Assembly: GCA_029260495.1 (NCBI GenBank)
Contig: JAJDDD010000010.1
Location: 185,149 to 249,148, forward strand
DNA length: 64,000 bases
Source: Phycisphaerales bacterium
Lineage (GTDB): Bacteria > Planctomycetota > Phycisphaerae > Phycisphaerales > UBA1924
Direction of reading: 5' to 3'
A model generated the notes under the pieces. That model saw only the letters and a list, made by a program, of their open reading frames with translations, was not told the DNA's origin and searched no databases. Made by a program: the position numbers and the translations under genes. Positions 26,065-34,075 of this stretch are shown one piece after another (position 1 is the stretch's first letter; each line of letters begins with the position of its first letter).

Positions 26065-26468
26065 CTTGCCAGTGAACGTCCGGGTGCGGCGCTGACAGGA
26101 ACGACTTCGCGAGGACGGGTGCGCTTCGGGTTTGTGCGCCCATACAGGCAGCCGCACTCGGGGCAACGCTGAGCCTGCACGCCGTCGAGGTCGTAGGAGC
26201 AGACAGGGCATGGTCTGGCGGCGTCCGGCGCCTTGAGGAAGGCAATAAAGATGGCGACGGCGCTCGTCATCAGCAGATATGCAATCGCGATGATGTAGGC
26301 GGCGAAAGCAGCGTCGCTTTCAGGCTCGAAAAAAAACTTCACATCCGCATAGGCGATGAAGAGGCCAATTGTGTCGCTGAGCAGGATGATTGTCCATGTT
26401 TGCCATCGGCGGCGGTAGACATAGGCCACCGACCAGACCGCAATCGAAAAGAGGGAAACAAAAACCAC
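25944..26468 (-). CDS. Membrane protein with CPxC/CPEC zinc ribbon
   Basis: 174 residues: three N-terminal membrane helices (about 2-17, 23-42 and 52-78), then CPVCSYDLDGVQAQRCPECG (about 91-110), a two-CxxC zinc ribbon of a type seen in many planctomycete membrane proteins. The last 60 residues are Ser/Ala/Thr rich and lie antisense to the end of the DUF368 gene (25944-26064), so the true stop is as given but the tail may be unstructured. Function unknown. Confidence 0.6.
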   Translation of the reverse strand: MVFVSLFSIAVWSVAYVYRRRWQTWTIILLSDTIGLFIAYADVKFFFEPESDAAFAAYIIAIAYLLMTSAVAIFIAFLKAPDAARPCPVCSYDLDGVQAQRCPECGCLYGRTNPKRTRPREVVPVSAAPGRSLASQLAASSAGRTSAARSRVSAIVSPMTIAPPTSATTPTTSQ

Positions 26469-26542
26469 CAGCCTCTACTCCAATCGCCGCGCCGCGTGCG
26501 GAACGAATGAGGAATCATAGACGCGCGAAAGCGGACACATAG

Positions 26543-27415
26543 TTATTCACCGGGGATGTATGAAATCACGCCCTCCCAGGGGGAGCTGGCGGTGGCGTAT
26601 TTTCGCTTGGGGATTCTGCCTGAAAGATAGGCGTCCCGCCCAGCCTGGCAGGCTTGGCGCATGGCGCGGGCCATTCGGACCGGGTTCCTGGCGTGAGCGA
26701 TGCCGGTGTTGAGAAGCACGCCATCGGCGCCGAGCTCCATCGCGATTGTCACATCGCTCGCTGTTCCGACGCCGGCGTCGACGATCACCGGATAGGAGAG
26801 ATCGCCATCCTTGAGCAGCTCCAGGCAGAGCGCGATGTTGGCGGGATTCATGACGCCCTGTCCCGAGCCGATCGGGGAGCCGGCGGGCATGACGCTGGTC
26901 GCTCCTGCTTCCTTCAAACGCAGCGCAGCGATGGGATCATCACTTGAATAGGCGAGCACCTCGAAGCCGTCCGCGACGAGCTCCTTCACAGCGTCCAGCG
27001 TTCCCGCCGGATCGGGAAGGAGTGTTTTCTTGTCGCCAAGAACTTCCAGCTTCACCCAGTTGGCGCCGGGGTTTTTGAGTTGATGGAGAAGCTCGCGCCC
27101 GAGCCGGGCGACGCGGACTGCATCGTGCGCGGTGAAACAGCCGGCGGTGTTTGGGAGAATGGTGTAGCGTTTGACATCGAGTGAATCGAGCAGGCTCTCG
27201 CCATGTTCGTTCATGAGACGATCGCGCCGGACAGCGACGGTGACGACATCGGCGCCGGAGGCGTCGAGCGCCTGCTGCATTGTTTTGTTATCGGCGTACT
27301 TTCCGGTGCCGACAATGAGCCGGCTGGTGAAGCGGCGATCGCCGATGACGAGCGTCTCATCGGCTGGAGAGACTGTTGTTTCGAGGTGTTTTGATTCAAT
27401 CGCGCTGTGCGCCAT
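26543..27415 (-). CDS. thiG: Thiazole synthase
   Basis: 290 residues. ThiG makes the thiazole phosphate of thiamine from DXP, a glycine- or tyrosine-derived imine and ThiS thiocarboxylate. Seen: [53 protein letters not shown] (Schiff-base Lys), the phosphate loop [11 protein letters not shown], and [30 protein letters not shown] precedes ATG 27415. It lies 21 bases after thiS in the same operon. Confidence 0.96.
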   Translation of the reverse strand: MAHSAIESKHLETTVSPADETLVIGDRRFTSRLIVGTGKYADNKTMQQALDASGADVVTVAVRRDRLMNEHGESLLDSLDVKRYTILPNTAGCFTAHDAVRVARLGRELLHQLKNPGANWVKLEVLGDKKTLLPDPAGTLDAVKELVADGFEVLAYSSDDPIAALRLKEAGATSVMPAGSPIGSGQGVMNPANIALCLELLKDGDLSYPVIVDAGVGTASDVTIAMELGADGVLLNTGIAHARNPVRMARAMRQACQAGRDAYLSGRIPKRKYATASSPWEGVISYIPGE

Positions 27416-27436
27416 GCCTGCTCCTGCGAGTTTTTA

Positions 27437-27637
27437 TTAACCGCCGCCCACGAGTGTGACGAGCTCGATGTGATCTCCCGGGGCGAGGGCGCGGTGGCTG
27501 TGCTCGGCCTTGGGAACAAGCTCTTTGTTGACCTCGACAGCGCAGGCCCGCCCGACGAGCCCGCGAAGCTCGATGAGCTGCGAGACGGTCGCGCTGTTGG
27601 GAATAACCTGCTTTTGACCGTTAATCATGACTTCCAC
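27437..27637 (-). CDS. thiS: ThiS sulfur carrier protein
   Basis: 66 residues with GTG 27637 as start, the usual ThiS length; ATG 27628 would remove the first beta-strand residues. It is a ubiquitin-like beta-grasp protein (VMINGQKQVIPNSATVSQLI, ELVTLVGGG) ending in the required Gly-Gly that is adenylated and thiocarboxylated. It feeds sulfur to ThiG, encoded immediately downstream. The upstream KAP-like ATPase stop is 49 bases away, so all may share a transcript. No TPP riboswitch sequence was seen between them. Confidence 0.88.
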   Translation of the reverse strand: MEVMINGQKQVIPNSATVSQLIELRGLVGRACAVEVNKELVPKAEHSHRALAPGDHIELVTLVGGG

Positions 27638-27686
27638 GCGGGCATTGTAGAGTCCTTGCCGGCCTGAGTCGCGCACTTGTGCGGAT

Positions 27687-29255
27687 TCAGGCTGGGCGAA
27701 CCCCTCGATAGAGCTGCTGGACGCGCTCTGCTTGCTCTTTTCGCACGGTTTCAAGGATCAATCGCGGGACGCGCCACGCTACCTGCTCCTCAGTGACATT
27801 GGAGCAGTGCTCCTGAATGCACCGGTAGAGGAACTTGAATGCGTCGCGTGGCTGGTGCATTTGGTCGAGGGCGTCGACGACATCCTGGCGGTTGACGTCT
27901 TCCTCGAAGAGATCGACAAGGCTGATGTCCGGGCTTCCGGGTTCGCGACAGACAGCGAGCCGGGCGTTGCACAGGTCGTAGAGAGTAGATCCCGTCCAGA
28001 GCAGCTTCTCGACCAGATTTTGCTTATCGAGCCGGGCTTCCTGAAAGAACGAGTTTGACTCCCGATAGAGCGCATATCGCAGGTCCATCGGGAGGAGAAG
28101 CTTAAAGCCGACATCATCCATCTGGAGCAGCTTGTTGTTGAGCACGGGCCAGATGATCGCCTGCATTCGTTGGGGATCGCCGCTGACGAGGGTGGGCTCG
28201 TCGATGCGGTCGAGGACGATGAGAGCGCCGCGATGGCCGATGGCGCGTAAGACGCGGAGCAACCGCGCGAACATGGCGTAGCGTTGATCGTCGGCTTCAT
28301 CGAGAGGGAGTGTGGCTGCGTCACAATCGGCTTTGGTGAGCCATTGTAGCGAGCGCCCGAATGATCTCGGCGCGCGATTCAGCGTGCGCAGTTGGCGAGA
28401 AAGTTTCCTGCCGACCCGAGCAAGGCGCCAGCGATCCCACGCGAGATATTTTGCAAGCAAGAGAGCCCAGAGTCCGAGCGCGCCGAGGAATATTTCAATC
28501 CATGGGAGACTTGGAAAATCTTCCCGCAGGAAGAACCATGCGAGAATCGCTCCCACGGGCAGGAGCCAGCCGGTGAAGGCGAGCCACGCCCAGAGGTTGG
28601 CGCGCTGGCCGCGTGAGGCGCGGAGGCGGGCGCGAAGTTTGGCTGTTCTGTTGGGAGCGCTTTCAGGCCTGTCGTAGCAGACCTGGAGGATCATCATGTC
28701 ACGCAGGATGGATGGGTCTGTGCGCCGGAGTTGTTTCGCATCGGCGACGGCGATTGAACAATCGTCTCCGCGACGGGGATCTGCGAGCAATCCATCAACA
28801 ATCTGCGTCGTCGCTAGACTGAGAATTGCATCCATGTGATCGACGAGGCGGAGCGTGCGGAATCGTTTGAGCAGGTGCTCGCCGGTGAGTGCGCCATCCA
28901 TCGCATCGCTCTTGCTGCGACGCCGGCTCCAAAGATCCGCGGACGCGATGAAACGTTCCAGCGTTTCATTGAGATCGTCATAAGCAACGAGCAGTGTTTT
29001 GGTTTCCGGATGGGCTGCGTTGTGTTCGCGCACACGCTGGGCGATCTGCAGGCGGATCGCTGTCTTGCCGCTGCCTTTTTCACCAAAGACGATTGATGTC
29101 GATGGGCTGCTCAGGTCCCCGATGATCTTCTCGAAGTCGGGGTGGCACATCGGGCCGGCGCCAAGGCGGGAGAATACGGCGTCGTTGCGCGCTTCTTCGG
29201 CGCGGAAGGGGTTTTCCGCGATGGACCAATGCTTGAAGTAGGTCGCGATGTTCAT
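27687..29255 (-). CDS. Membrane-inserted P-loop ATPase, KAP-like
   Basis: 522 residues. Walker A is GEKGSGKT (58-65). Two membrane helices (about 228-275, AWLAFTGWLLPVGAILAWFF and FLGALGLWALLLAKYLAW) are inserted between it and Walker B (GALIVLDRIDEP, about 343-354). A P-loop domain split by transmembrane helices is the hallmark of KAP-family NTPases. The N-terminus YFKHWSIAENPFRAEEARN resembles AAA proteins of the 'P-loop, ENPF' type. Its role is unknown; KAP proteins have been linked to membrane-associated signalling or defence. It lies directly upstream of thiS and thiG, which looks like chance adjacency. Confidence 0.75.
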   Translation of the reverse strand: MNIATYFKHWSIAENPFRAEEARNDAVFSRLGAGPMCHPDFEKIIGDLSSPSTSIVFGEKGSGKTAIRLQIAQRVREHNAAHPETKTLLVAYDDLNETLERFIASADLWSRRRSKSDAMDGALTGEHLLKRFRTLRLVDHMDAILSLATTQIVDGLLADPRRGDDCSIAVADAKQLRRTDPSILRDMMILQVCYDRPESAPNRTAKLRARLRASRGQRANLWAWLAFTGWLLPVGAILAWFFLREDFPSLPWIEIFLGALGLWALLLAKYLAWDRWRLARVGRKLSRQLRTLNRAPRSFGRSLQWLTKADCDAATLPLDEADDQRYAMFARLLRVLRAIGHRGALIVLDRIDEPTLVSGDPQRMQAIIWPVLNNKLLQMDDVGFKLLLPMDLRYALYRESNSFFQEARLDKQNLVEKLLWTGSTLYDLCNARLAVCREPGSPDISLVDLFEEDVNRQDVVDALDQMHQPRDAFKFLYRCIQEHCSNVTEEQVAWRVPRLILETVRKEQAERVQQLYRGVRPA

Positions 29256-29376
29256 AGCTGTGGATCGGGTGCGAATCAGTGTTGGTCAGAAGCAGGAACG
29301 GAGAATGGACTGTCCGGGGGCGGGGGGAGCGGCTGGACCTTAATTTCGTATCCGATTCTTAGTGCCTGACGCTCGC

Positions 29377-30783
29377 CTACCCAAGCATCGGCGAAATTTC
29401 CTCCACCATTCGATTCAAGATGGAATCATTGCGCGCTTCGAGGTTTAATCTGAGCAGGGGCTCGGTGTTGCTCATGCGCACATTGCACCACCAGCCGGCC
29501 TCCTTGAAGCAATTCACCGTCACGCCGTCCAGTTCGTCGATGGTCCCTTTGTCAGCGTAGCGCCGCTTGAGATCATCGAGTGCAGCTTCCTTGTCCTCGA
29601 CCTCGAAGTTGATTTCGCCGGACTGCTGGTACCGAGCGAGGGGCTGAATGATCTTGCTCATGGGCTCACCGGCGCGAGCGAGGGCGGTGAGCACGCTGGC
29701 CATCGCGATGGCGCCGGAATCACAGTTGAAGTTATCACGGAAGTAGAAATGCCCGGAGAGTTCGCCGCCGAATGAGGCGCCGTGCTCAGCGAGGGCCTGC
29801 TTCATGAAGACGTGCCCGACGCGGCTTCTTGTTGGCGTTCCACCGGCTTTGCGGATCTCTTCTTCGACGGCTTTGCTTGATCGCAGGTCATAGACAATGG
29901 CTGATTTGGGATTCTCCTTGAGGAACGCGCGAGAAAGCCAGGCAGTGAGCAGATCACACCCGACGATTTCCCCGCGCTCATCGACGATCATGCACCGGTC
30001 GCCGTCGCCATCAAAGCAGAAGCCGAGGTCGGCGCCGGTCTCGCGCACTTTCTCCTGCAATTGCAGCAGATTCTCGCGCACCAAGGGATCCGGAGGATGG
30101 GCGAACTCGCCGGTGTCGTTCTTGAAGTTCAGTTCGATGATCTCAAGACCGTCAATGCGCGAGCCGGCCTCACCGAAGATTTTCGGCGCCATGGTTCCAG
30201 CCATCGCATTGGAGGCGTCGATGACGATCTTGAGTTTCACGCCGCCGAGATCGAGAAACGAGAGCACATGATCGCGGTAGGCGTCCCACAGATCGCGTTC
30301 CTCGTGACGGCCTCCGACCGGTTCGATTCGCCGTTCGTCAGCCAGTGCAGCGCGGCGACGGATTTCGTTAAGCCCGGATTCGGCGCCGACCGGTTTCGCT
30401 TTGCTGCGCGAAATTTTGAAGCCGTTGTATTCCGGCGGGTTGTGGCTGGCTGTCGTCATGACGCCGCCGGCGCAGTCCAGGCGATTGATCGCGAAGTAGA
30501 CGAAGGGCGTATCGACCAGCCCGACATCGACCACGCTCCCGCCCTGCGCAAGGACGCCCTCCGTGAGCCTCGCGACCAGCGCCGGGCTCGACGTGCGCAT
30601 GTCTCGCCCGACGATCAGGCTCTTCATCATGGGGGTGGTCTGCCCCGCGGCGGCGGCTTCATCGAGAAGAAATGACGATGATGCATACCCGATGCGCCAA
30701 GCGAGCGCTTCGTTCAGCGGACTGGGGTATACACCTCGGACGTCATATGCCTTAAACACGTTTCCGATCATGCCAGCGAGCAT
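29377..30783 (-). CDS. Phosphomannomutase/phosphoglucomutase
   Basis: 468 residues of the alpha-D-phosphohexomutase family, all four domains present. VFKAYDVRG opens domain 1. TASHNPPEYNG carries the phosphoserine. DGDGDRCMIVDERG binds the metal. GGELSGHFYFRD is the sugar-binding loop, and RMSNTEPLLRLNLEA is the phosphate-binding loop of domain 4. It makes mannose-1-P or glucose-1-P for surface sugars; the loop motif GGE(L)SGH fits dual PMM/PGM enzymes. ATG 30771 (MIGNVF) is an alternative start. Confidence 0.93.
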   Translation of the reverse strand: MLAGMIGNVFKAYDVRGVYPSPLNEALAWRIGYASSSFLLDEAAAAGQTTPMMKSLIVGRDMRTSSPALVARLTEGVLAQGGSVVDVGLVDTPFVYFAINRLDCAGGVMTTASHNPPEYNGFKISRSKAKPVGAESGLNEIRRRAALADERRIEPVGGRHEERDLWDAYRDHVLSFLDLGGVKLKIVIDASNAMAGTMAPKIFGEAGSRIDGLEIIELNFKNDTGEFAHPPDPLVRENLLQLQEKVRETGADLGFCFDGDGDRCMIVDERGEIVGCDLLTAWLSRAFLKENPKSAIVYDLRSSKAVEEEIRKAGGTPTRSRVGHVFMKQALAEHGASFGGELSGHFYFRDNFNCDSGAIAMASVLTALARAGEPMSKIIQPLARYQQSGEINFEVEDKEAALDDLKRRYADKGTIDELDGVTVNCFKEAGWWCNVRMSNTEPLLRLNLEARNDSILNRMVEEISPMLG

Positions 30784-30837
30784 ACCGGGGGTGCGATGCA
30801 GGCGCCGGCCAGTTGAAGCCCCTGGCCCCCGCGCATG

Positions 30838-33800
30838 TCAGCGCACACGATGCACCGGCCCGAGCGGATTTCGCTGCTCATGCAGACCGGTGAGCGGTCT
30901 GGTGAAGATGTGGCTTCTGTCGTCGGCGGCGATTCCGGCTGGGCGCAGGCTGACGCTGAGACTCACATCATTTTCAATCTCATTGAGATTGACGCCGACA
31001 TCGACGGTCCACTGCTCAAAGCGCCGACTGACCGTGAGCCCGGCGAACTGGAAGCCCCTTCGCTCCGCATCCCAGACGAGATAGCCGGAGAGGGCGTATT
31101 TTTTCGTGAGTTCATATGCCGCCCCGAAGTTCACAAAGGTGGAATCCAGCGGCTCAATGCGTCGGGCCTCGGCGTAACTGGAAAACCCAAACCCATGATC
31201 GAAGAGGGCGCCCCCGCTGGCGACGGTGAGATTGCTGTCATCCAGGTCATAGATCACGTTTGATGCAAGCGAGACGGCGTTGGTGAGGCGCATGGTCGCA
31301 TCTGCTGAGAGAAACTCACCCGGGTCTGAGAGCTCAGGCCGGGATGCAAACTGGCGTCCGATCGGGCTTTGGGCGTCGGCGTCACTCGACCAGTTGGCGT
31401 AGGCGGTGTCCAGGACGATCCAATCGACACTGCGCTCGCCGTTCACACCGGCCCGCTTGGTTTGCCAGGTGTTGCGCGCCCCGAGGCGCACAAGCGTTCC
31501 CGACGCAAGATTCTCAACGCGATCGTCATAGGTAGGCAGTTCGTGCGCTTCGATATTGGTTGTGCTGGCCCAGTATGTGAAATAGGGCTCTACGATGTGG
31601 CGGATGCGGTCCAGATCGAAGAGGCGGGAGCGGACGGAATCATCGACGCGCGTGATCGCTGTCGAGAGTGAAAGGCCGGCTGCGCCGAAGAGGCGCACTT
31701 TGTCATCGTTGGCGCCGGGGGCGCGGAAGTCCTCAAAGTCATCGTCGTAGCCGGTGGCGCGGCCGACGACAAAGGGTGTGATATTGAGAGGCCCGGCTGC
31801 AAGCGGAGCTGAAAGCTCATGCCTGGTGTCGAACCGCAGCACTTCGCTCTCGGTGAATCCTCGAGCGCGGAGTCGATCAGCCAAGGAATCAGCAGGGAGA
31901 ATCCCGAAGGCCGCCAAAGATCTCTTGTCCGTATCAAAGCCGAGCTGATCGGCGCGGGGCTCGGTGAAACTGAGCTTGAGTCGGCTCAGGCTGTTCTCGC
32001 TGTAATAGGTCAATAGTCCATCGAAGGGTGTATCTGCTACGCGGAAATACGTCAGCTCCGGCAGTTTTTCGACCTGATACCCCTGGCTTTGCAAGAGGTA
32101 CTCATTCGGTGTGAAGTCATTGAAGGGCGCCCGGGCTTCGACACCGAAGAGAGAACGCTCATCCTGCCGGCGCGCATACAGCGAGTTGGTGAACTCGCGG
32201 CGGCGCTCCGCCCACTCTTCAAAGAAGGCATCGACGAACGTCTCATCAGAGATGTACGCGAGTTCACCGAAGAGCGTCCACTCATCGCTGAGGCGCCAGC
32301 GATGCTCGCCGAGGATAATGCCTCGATGGTCGTTGCTGTGTTCGATGTCGGCGCCGCTGGTGAGATGGTCTTCGCCGTCATCGTGAATGTAGTAGCCGAA
32401 GAAGTCGCCGCGTGCGTCGGGCGTGCTCCAGGAAAAATCAAGCCCGACTGCCGGCCCGCGGTTGACATAGCCGTCCAGCAGAAGCTCGGCGTCGAGGCCG
32501 CGCGGTTTTTCGACGCCGGTCAATGCGATGAGATCCCAGCGCGTGCGCAGGATGGTGTCCCCCTGCTCCGTCTCGACGCGAACCCGGCGGAGGGCTGGAT
32601 CGCCCGGCTCACCTTGAAATCGCGGGAGTGTGAGCGTTGGAATGTCACCAACCTTCAGCGAGACGTTTCGCGCATCGACAACATTCGCCACCCCGGGTCC
32701 GGCAGCGCGCGGCGCGCGAGTCAGCGTCACGCTTTGTGCGCCGAGGCTGAAATGCGGCTCGAAGAAGGAAGAGTTGGCCATCGTCGCCCGGCCGGTGGTC
32801 CATTGGTTTTCAGCTTCCTGACGGATGACATCGGCGCGCACATAGACGGGCATTCCGCGGGCTTCGTCATACGTCCAGAAGACCGCATCCAGTGCGACGC
32901 CGCGGTTGTGAGAGGCGTCGTAATAGAAGCGCGGCGCGCGCACGGTGTATTCTCCGTCGGTCGCGATGACGCCGCCTTCGAGATAGACGCCGCGCATCTG
33001 GTCGGCGCCGAACTGAAGCACGTCTGAAAGCGGCCCAGGATCAAAGAATGCGACCAGACTGCGCGCCGAGAGCTGCACTGTCTTTCCGGTTTCGGGCTGT
33101 TGATGCTGAACAACGACGCCGCCTGTAATCACAAGCGCGTTTTCTTCGGGTCCGGGGATGAAGGTGCGATTGGGACCGAAGAGACTGACGACGCCTTCCT
33201 GCGTGAATATCGGCGCGTTCTGATCGCGTGGCGGAAGGTTCGCTGCTTCTGCGAGCCCCTCAAGGCGGCGGCTGGCGCGCCCGCGACCTGAACCGGGCGC
33301 CAGGGCATCTATCGCGATGACCGATTCAAGATGGCGCGCGAGCCTCGCTTCACCTGCCTGCGCGAATGCGTCATCGCGCGGGTGAGCTCGCGTCAGCTTG
33401 TTTGAAGTGAGCTTGGCGTCGCCCGCGACGATCGCTGTCACGAGCAGATGATCGGCTGCTTGAGAGACCGAGGCGTCCGCCGCTGAATCGCGCACATTCT
33501 CAAAGTAGACCGCCAGCTGGCTCGCCTGGCGCCCATCGATGAGAAGCTGCTCGATCCAAACAATGGCGCGGCCCGCTTGGAAAACACGTCCGCCGACCTC
33601 CACGAGCGGGTCGCCCTCGAGCTGCAGGCGCTGTGTGGCGCCATCGCGCCACGCCCAGGCGCGTAAGGCGCTGAGTTTAATTTTGCCCGGCTGGAGGCTG
33701 AGTGGAAAATCAATGCCGGCAAAGTCCTTTCCGGTCAGCGGGTTCGCTCCCGGAGTTGGCGGGCTGATCGACTGGCTGGCGGCTGGCTGGGCAAAGATCG

Positions 33801-33900
33801 CAGCGGCGGCGAGCAAAACGCCCGTCACGAGAGAAAGACGCGCCGTCAGGCGTGTGCTGCGCGGCGATGCTCGTCGAACTCTGTGGCGATCCTTGCTCAT
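30838..33900 (-). CDS. lptD: LptD/OstA-like LPS-assembly outer membrane protein
   Basis: 1020 residues from ATG 33900; the longer frame has no support. The signal region (LVTGVLLAAAAIFAQPAASQ) is followed by OstA-like beta-jellyroll sections (about 40-400; for example LEGDPLVEVGGRVFQAGRAI and MRGVYLEGGVIATDGEYTVRA in pieces). A C-terminal barrel of about 600 residues follows, with alternating amphipathic strands (WRLSDEWTLFGELAYIS, YALSGYLVWDAERRGFQFAG). LptD inserts lipopolysaccharide in the outer leaflet. Sequence is diverged from E. coli LptD, and the paired cysteines of the proteobacterial form were not seen. It is divergent from mrdA. Confidence 0.78.
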   Translation of the reverse strand: MSKDRHRVRRASPRSTRLTARLSLVTGVLLAAAAIFAQPAASQSISPPTPGANPLTGKDFAGIDFPLSLQPGKIKLSALRAWAWRDGATQRLQLEGDPLVEVGGRVFQAGRAIVWIEQLLIDGRQASQLAVYFENVRDSAADASVSQAADHLLVTAIVAGDAKLTSNKLTRAHPRDDAFAQAGEARLARHLESVIAIDALAPGSGRGRASRRLEGLAEAANLPPRDQNAPIFTQEGVVSLFGPNRTFIPGPEENALVITGGVVVQHQQPETGKTVQLSARSLVAFFDPGPLSDVLQFGADQMRGVYLEGGVIATDGEYTVRAPRFYYDASHNRGVALDAVFWTYDEARGMPVYVRADVIRQEAENQWTTGRATMANSSFFEPHFSLGAQSVTLTRAPRAAGPGVANVVDARNVSLKVGDIPTLTLPRFQGEPGDPALRRVRVETEQGDTILRTRWDLIALTGVEKPRGLDAELLLDGYVNRGPAVGLDFSWSTPDARGDFFGYYIHDDGEDHLTSGADIEHSNDHRGIILGEHRWRLSDEWTLFGELAYISDETFVDAFFEEWAERRREFTNSLYARRQDERSLFGVEARAPFNDFTPNEYLLQSQGYQVEKLPELTYFRVADTPFDGLLTYYSENSLSRLKLSFTEPRADQLGFDTDKRSLAAFGILPADSLADRLRARGFTESEVLRFDTRHELSAPLAAGPLNITPFVVGRATGYDDDFEDFRAPGANDDKVRLFGAAGLSLSTAITRVDDSVRSRLFDLDRIRHIVEPYFTYWASTTNIEAHELPTYDDRVENLASGTLVRLGARNTWQTKRAGVNGERSVDWIVLDTAYANWSSDADAQSPIGRQFASRPELSDPGEFLSADATMRLTNAVSLASNVIYDLDDSNLTVASGGALFDHGFGFSSYAEARRIEPLDSTFVNFGAAYELTKKYALSGYLVWDAERRGFQFAGLTVSRRFEQWTVDVGVNLNEIENDVSLSVSLRPAGIAADDRSHIFTRPLTGLHEQRNPLGPVHRVR

Positions 33901-34075
33901 TCGTGGGGCCTCGGTTGGTGAGAAGGATGCTACCCCCAGCCCCGGTGACCCCACAACTCATCGCAAGATAAGAGCAAGCCAATCATGACGCGATTGCCTC
34001 AGCGTCGATACAGTTGGGATATGGACATGTCGGCTCCGAAGGGGCCGGCGATTCTTCGGTCTCACGGATGGACCA

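Noticed and set aside
27638..27686. TPP riboswitch before thiS
   Set aside because: Only 49 bases separate thiS from the upstream gene and no THI-box sequence was seen.
32089..33027. 312-residue plus-strand frame inside lptD
   Set aside because: Antisense shadow; lptD frame shows signal peptide and barrel strands.
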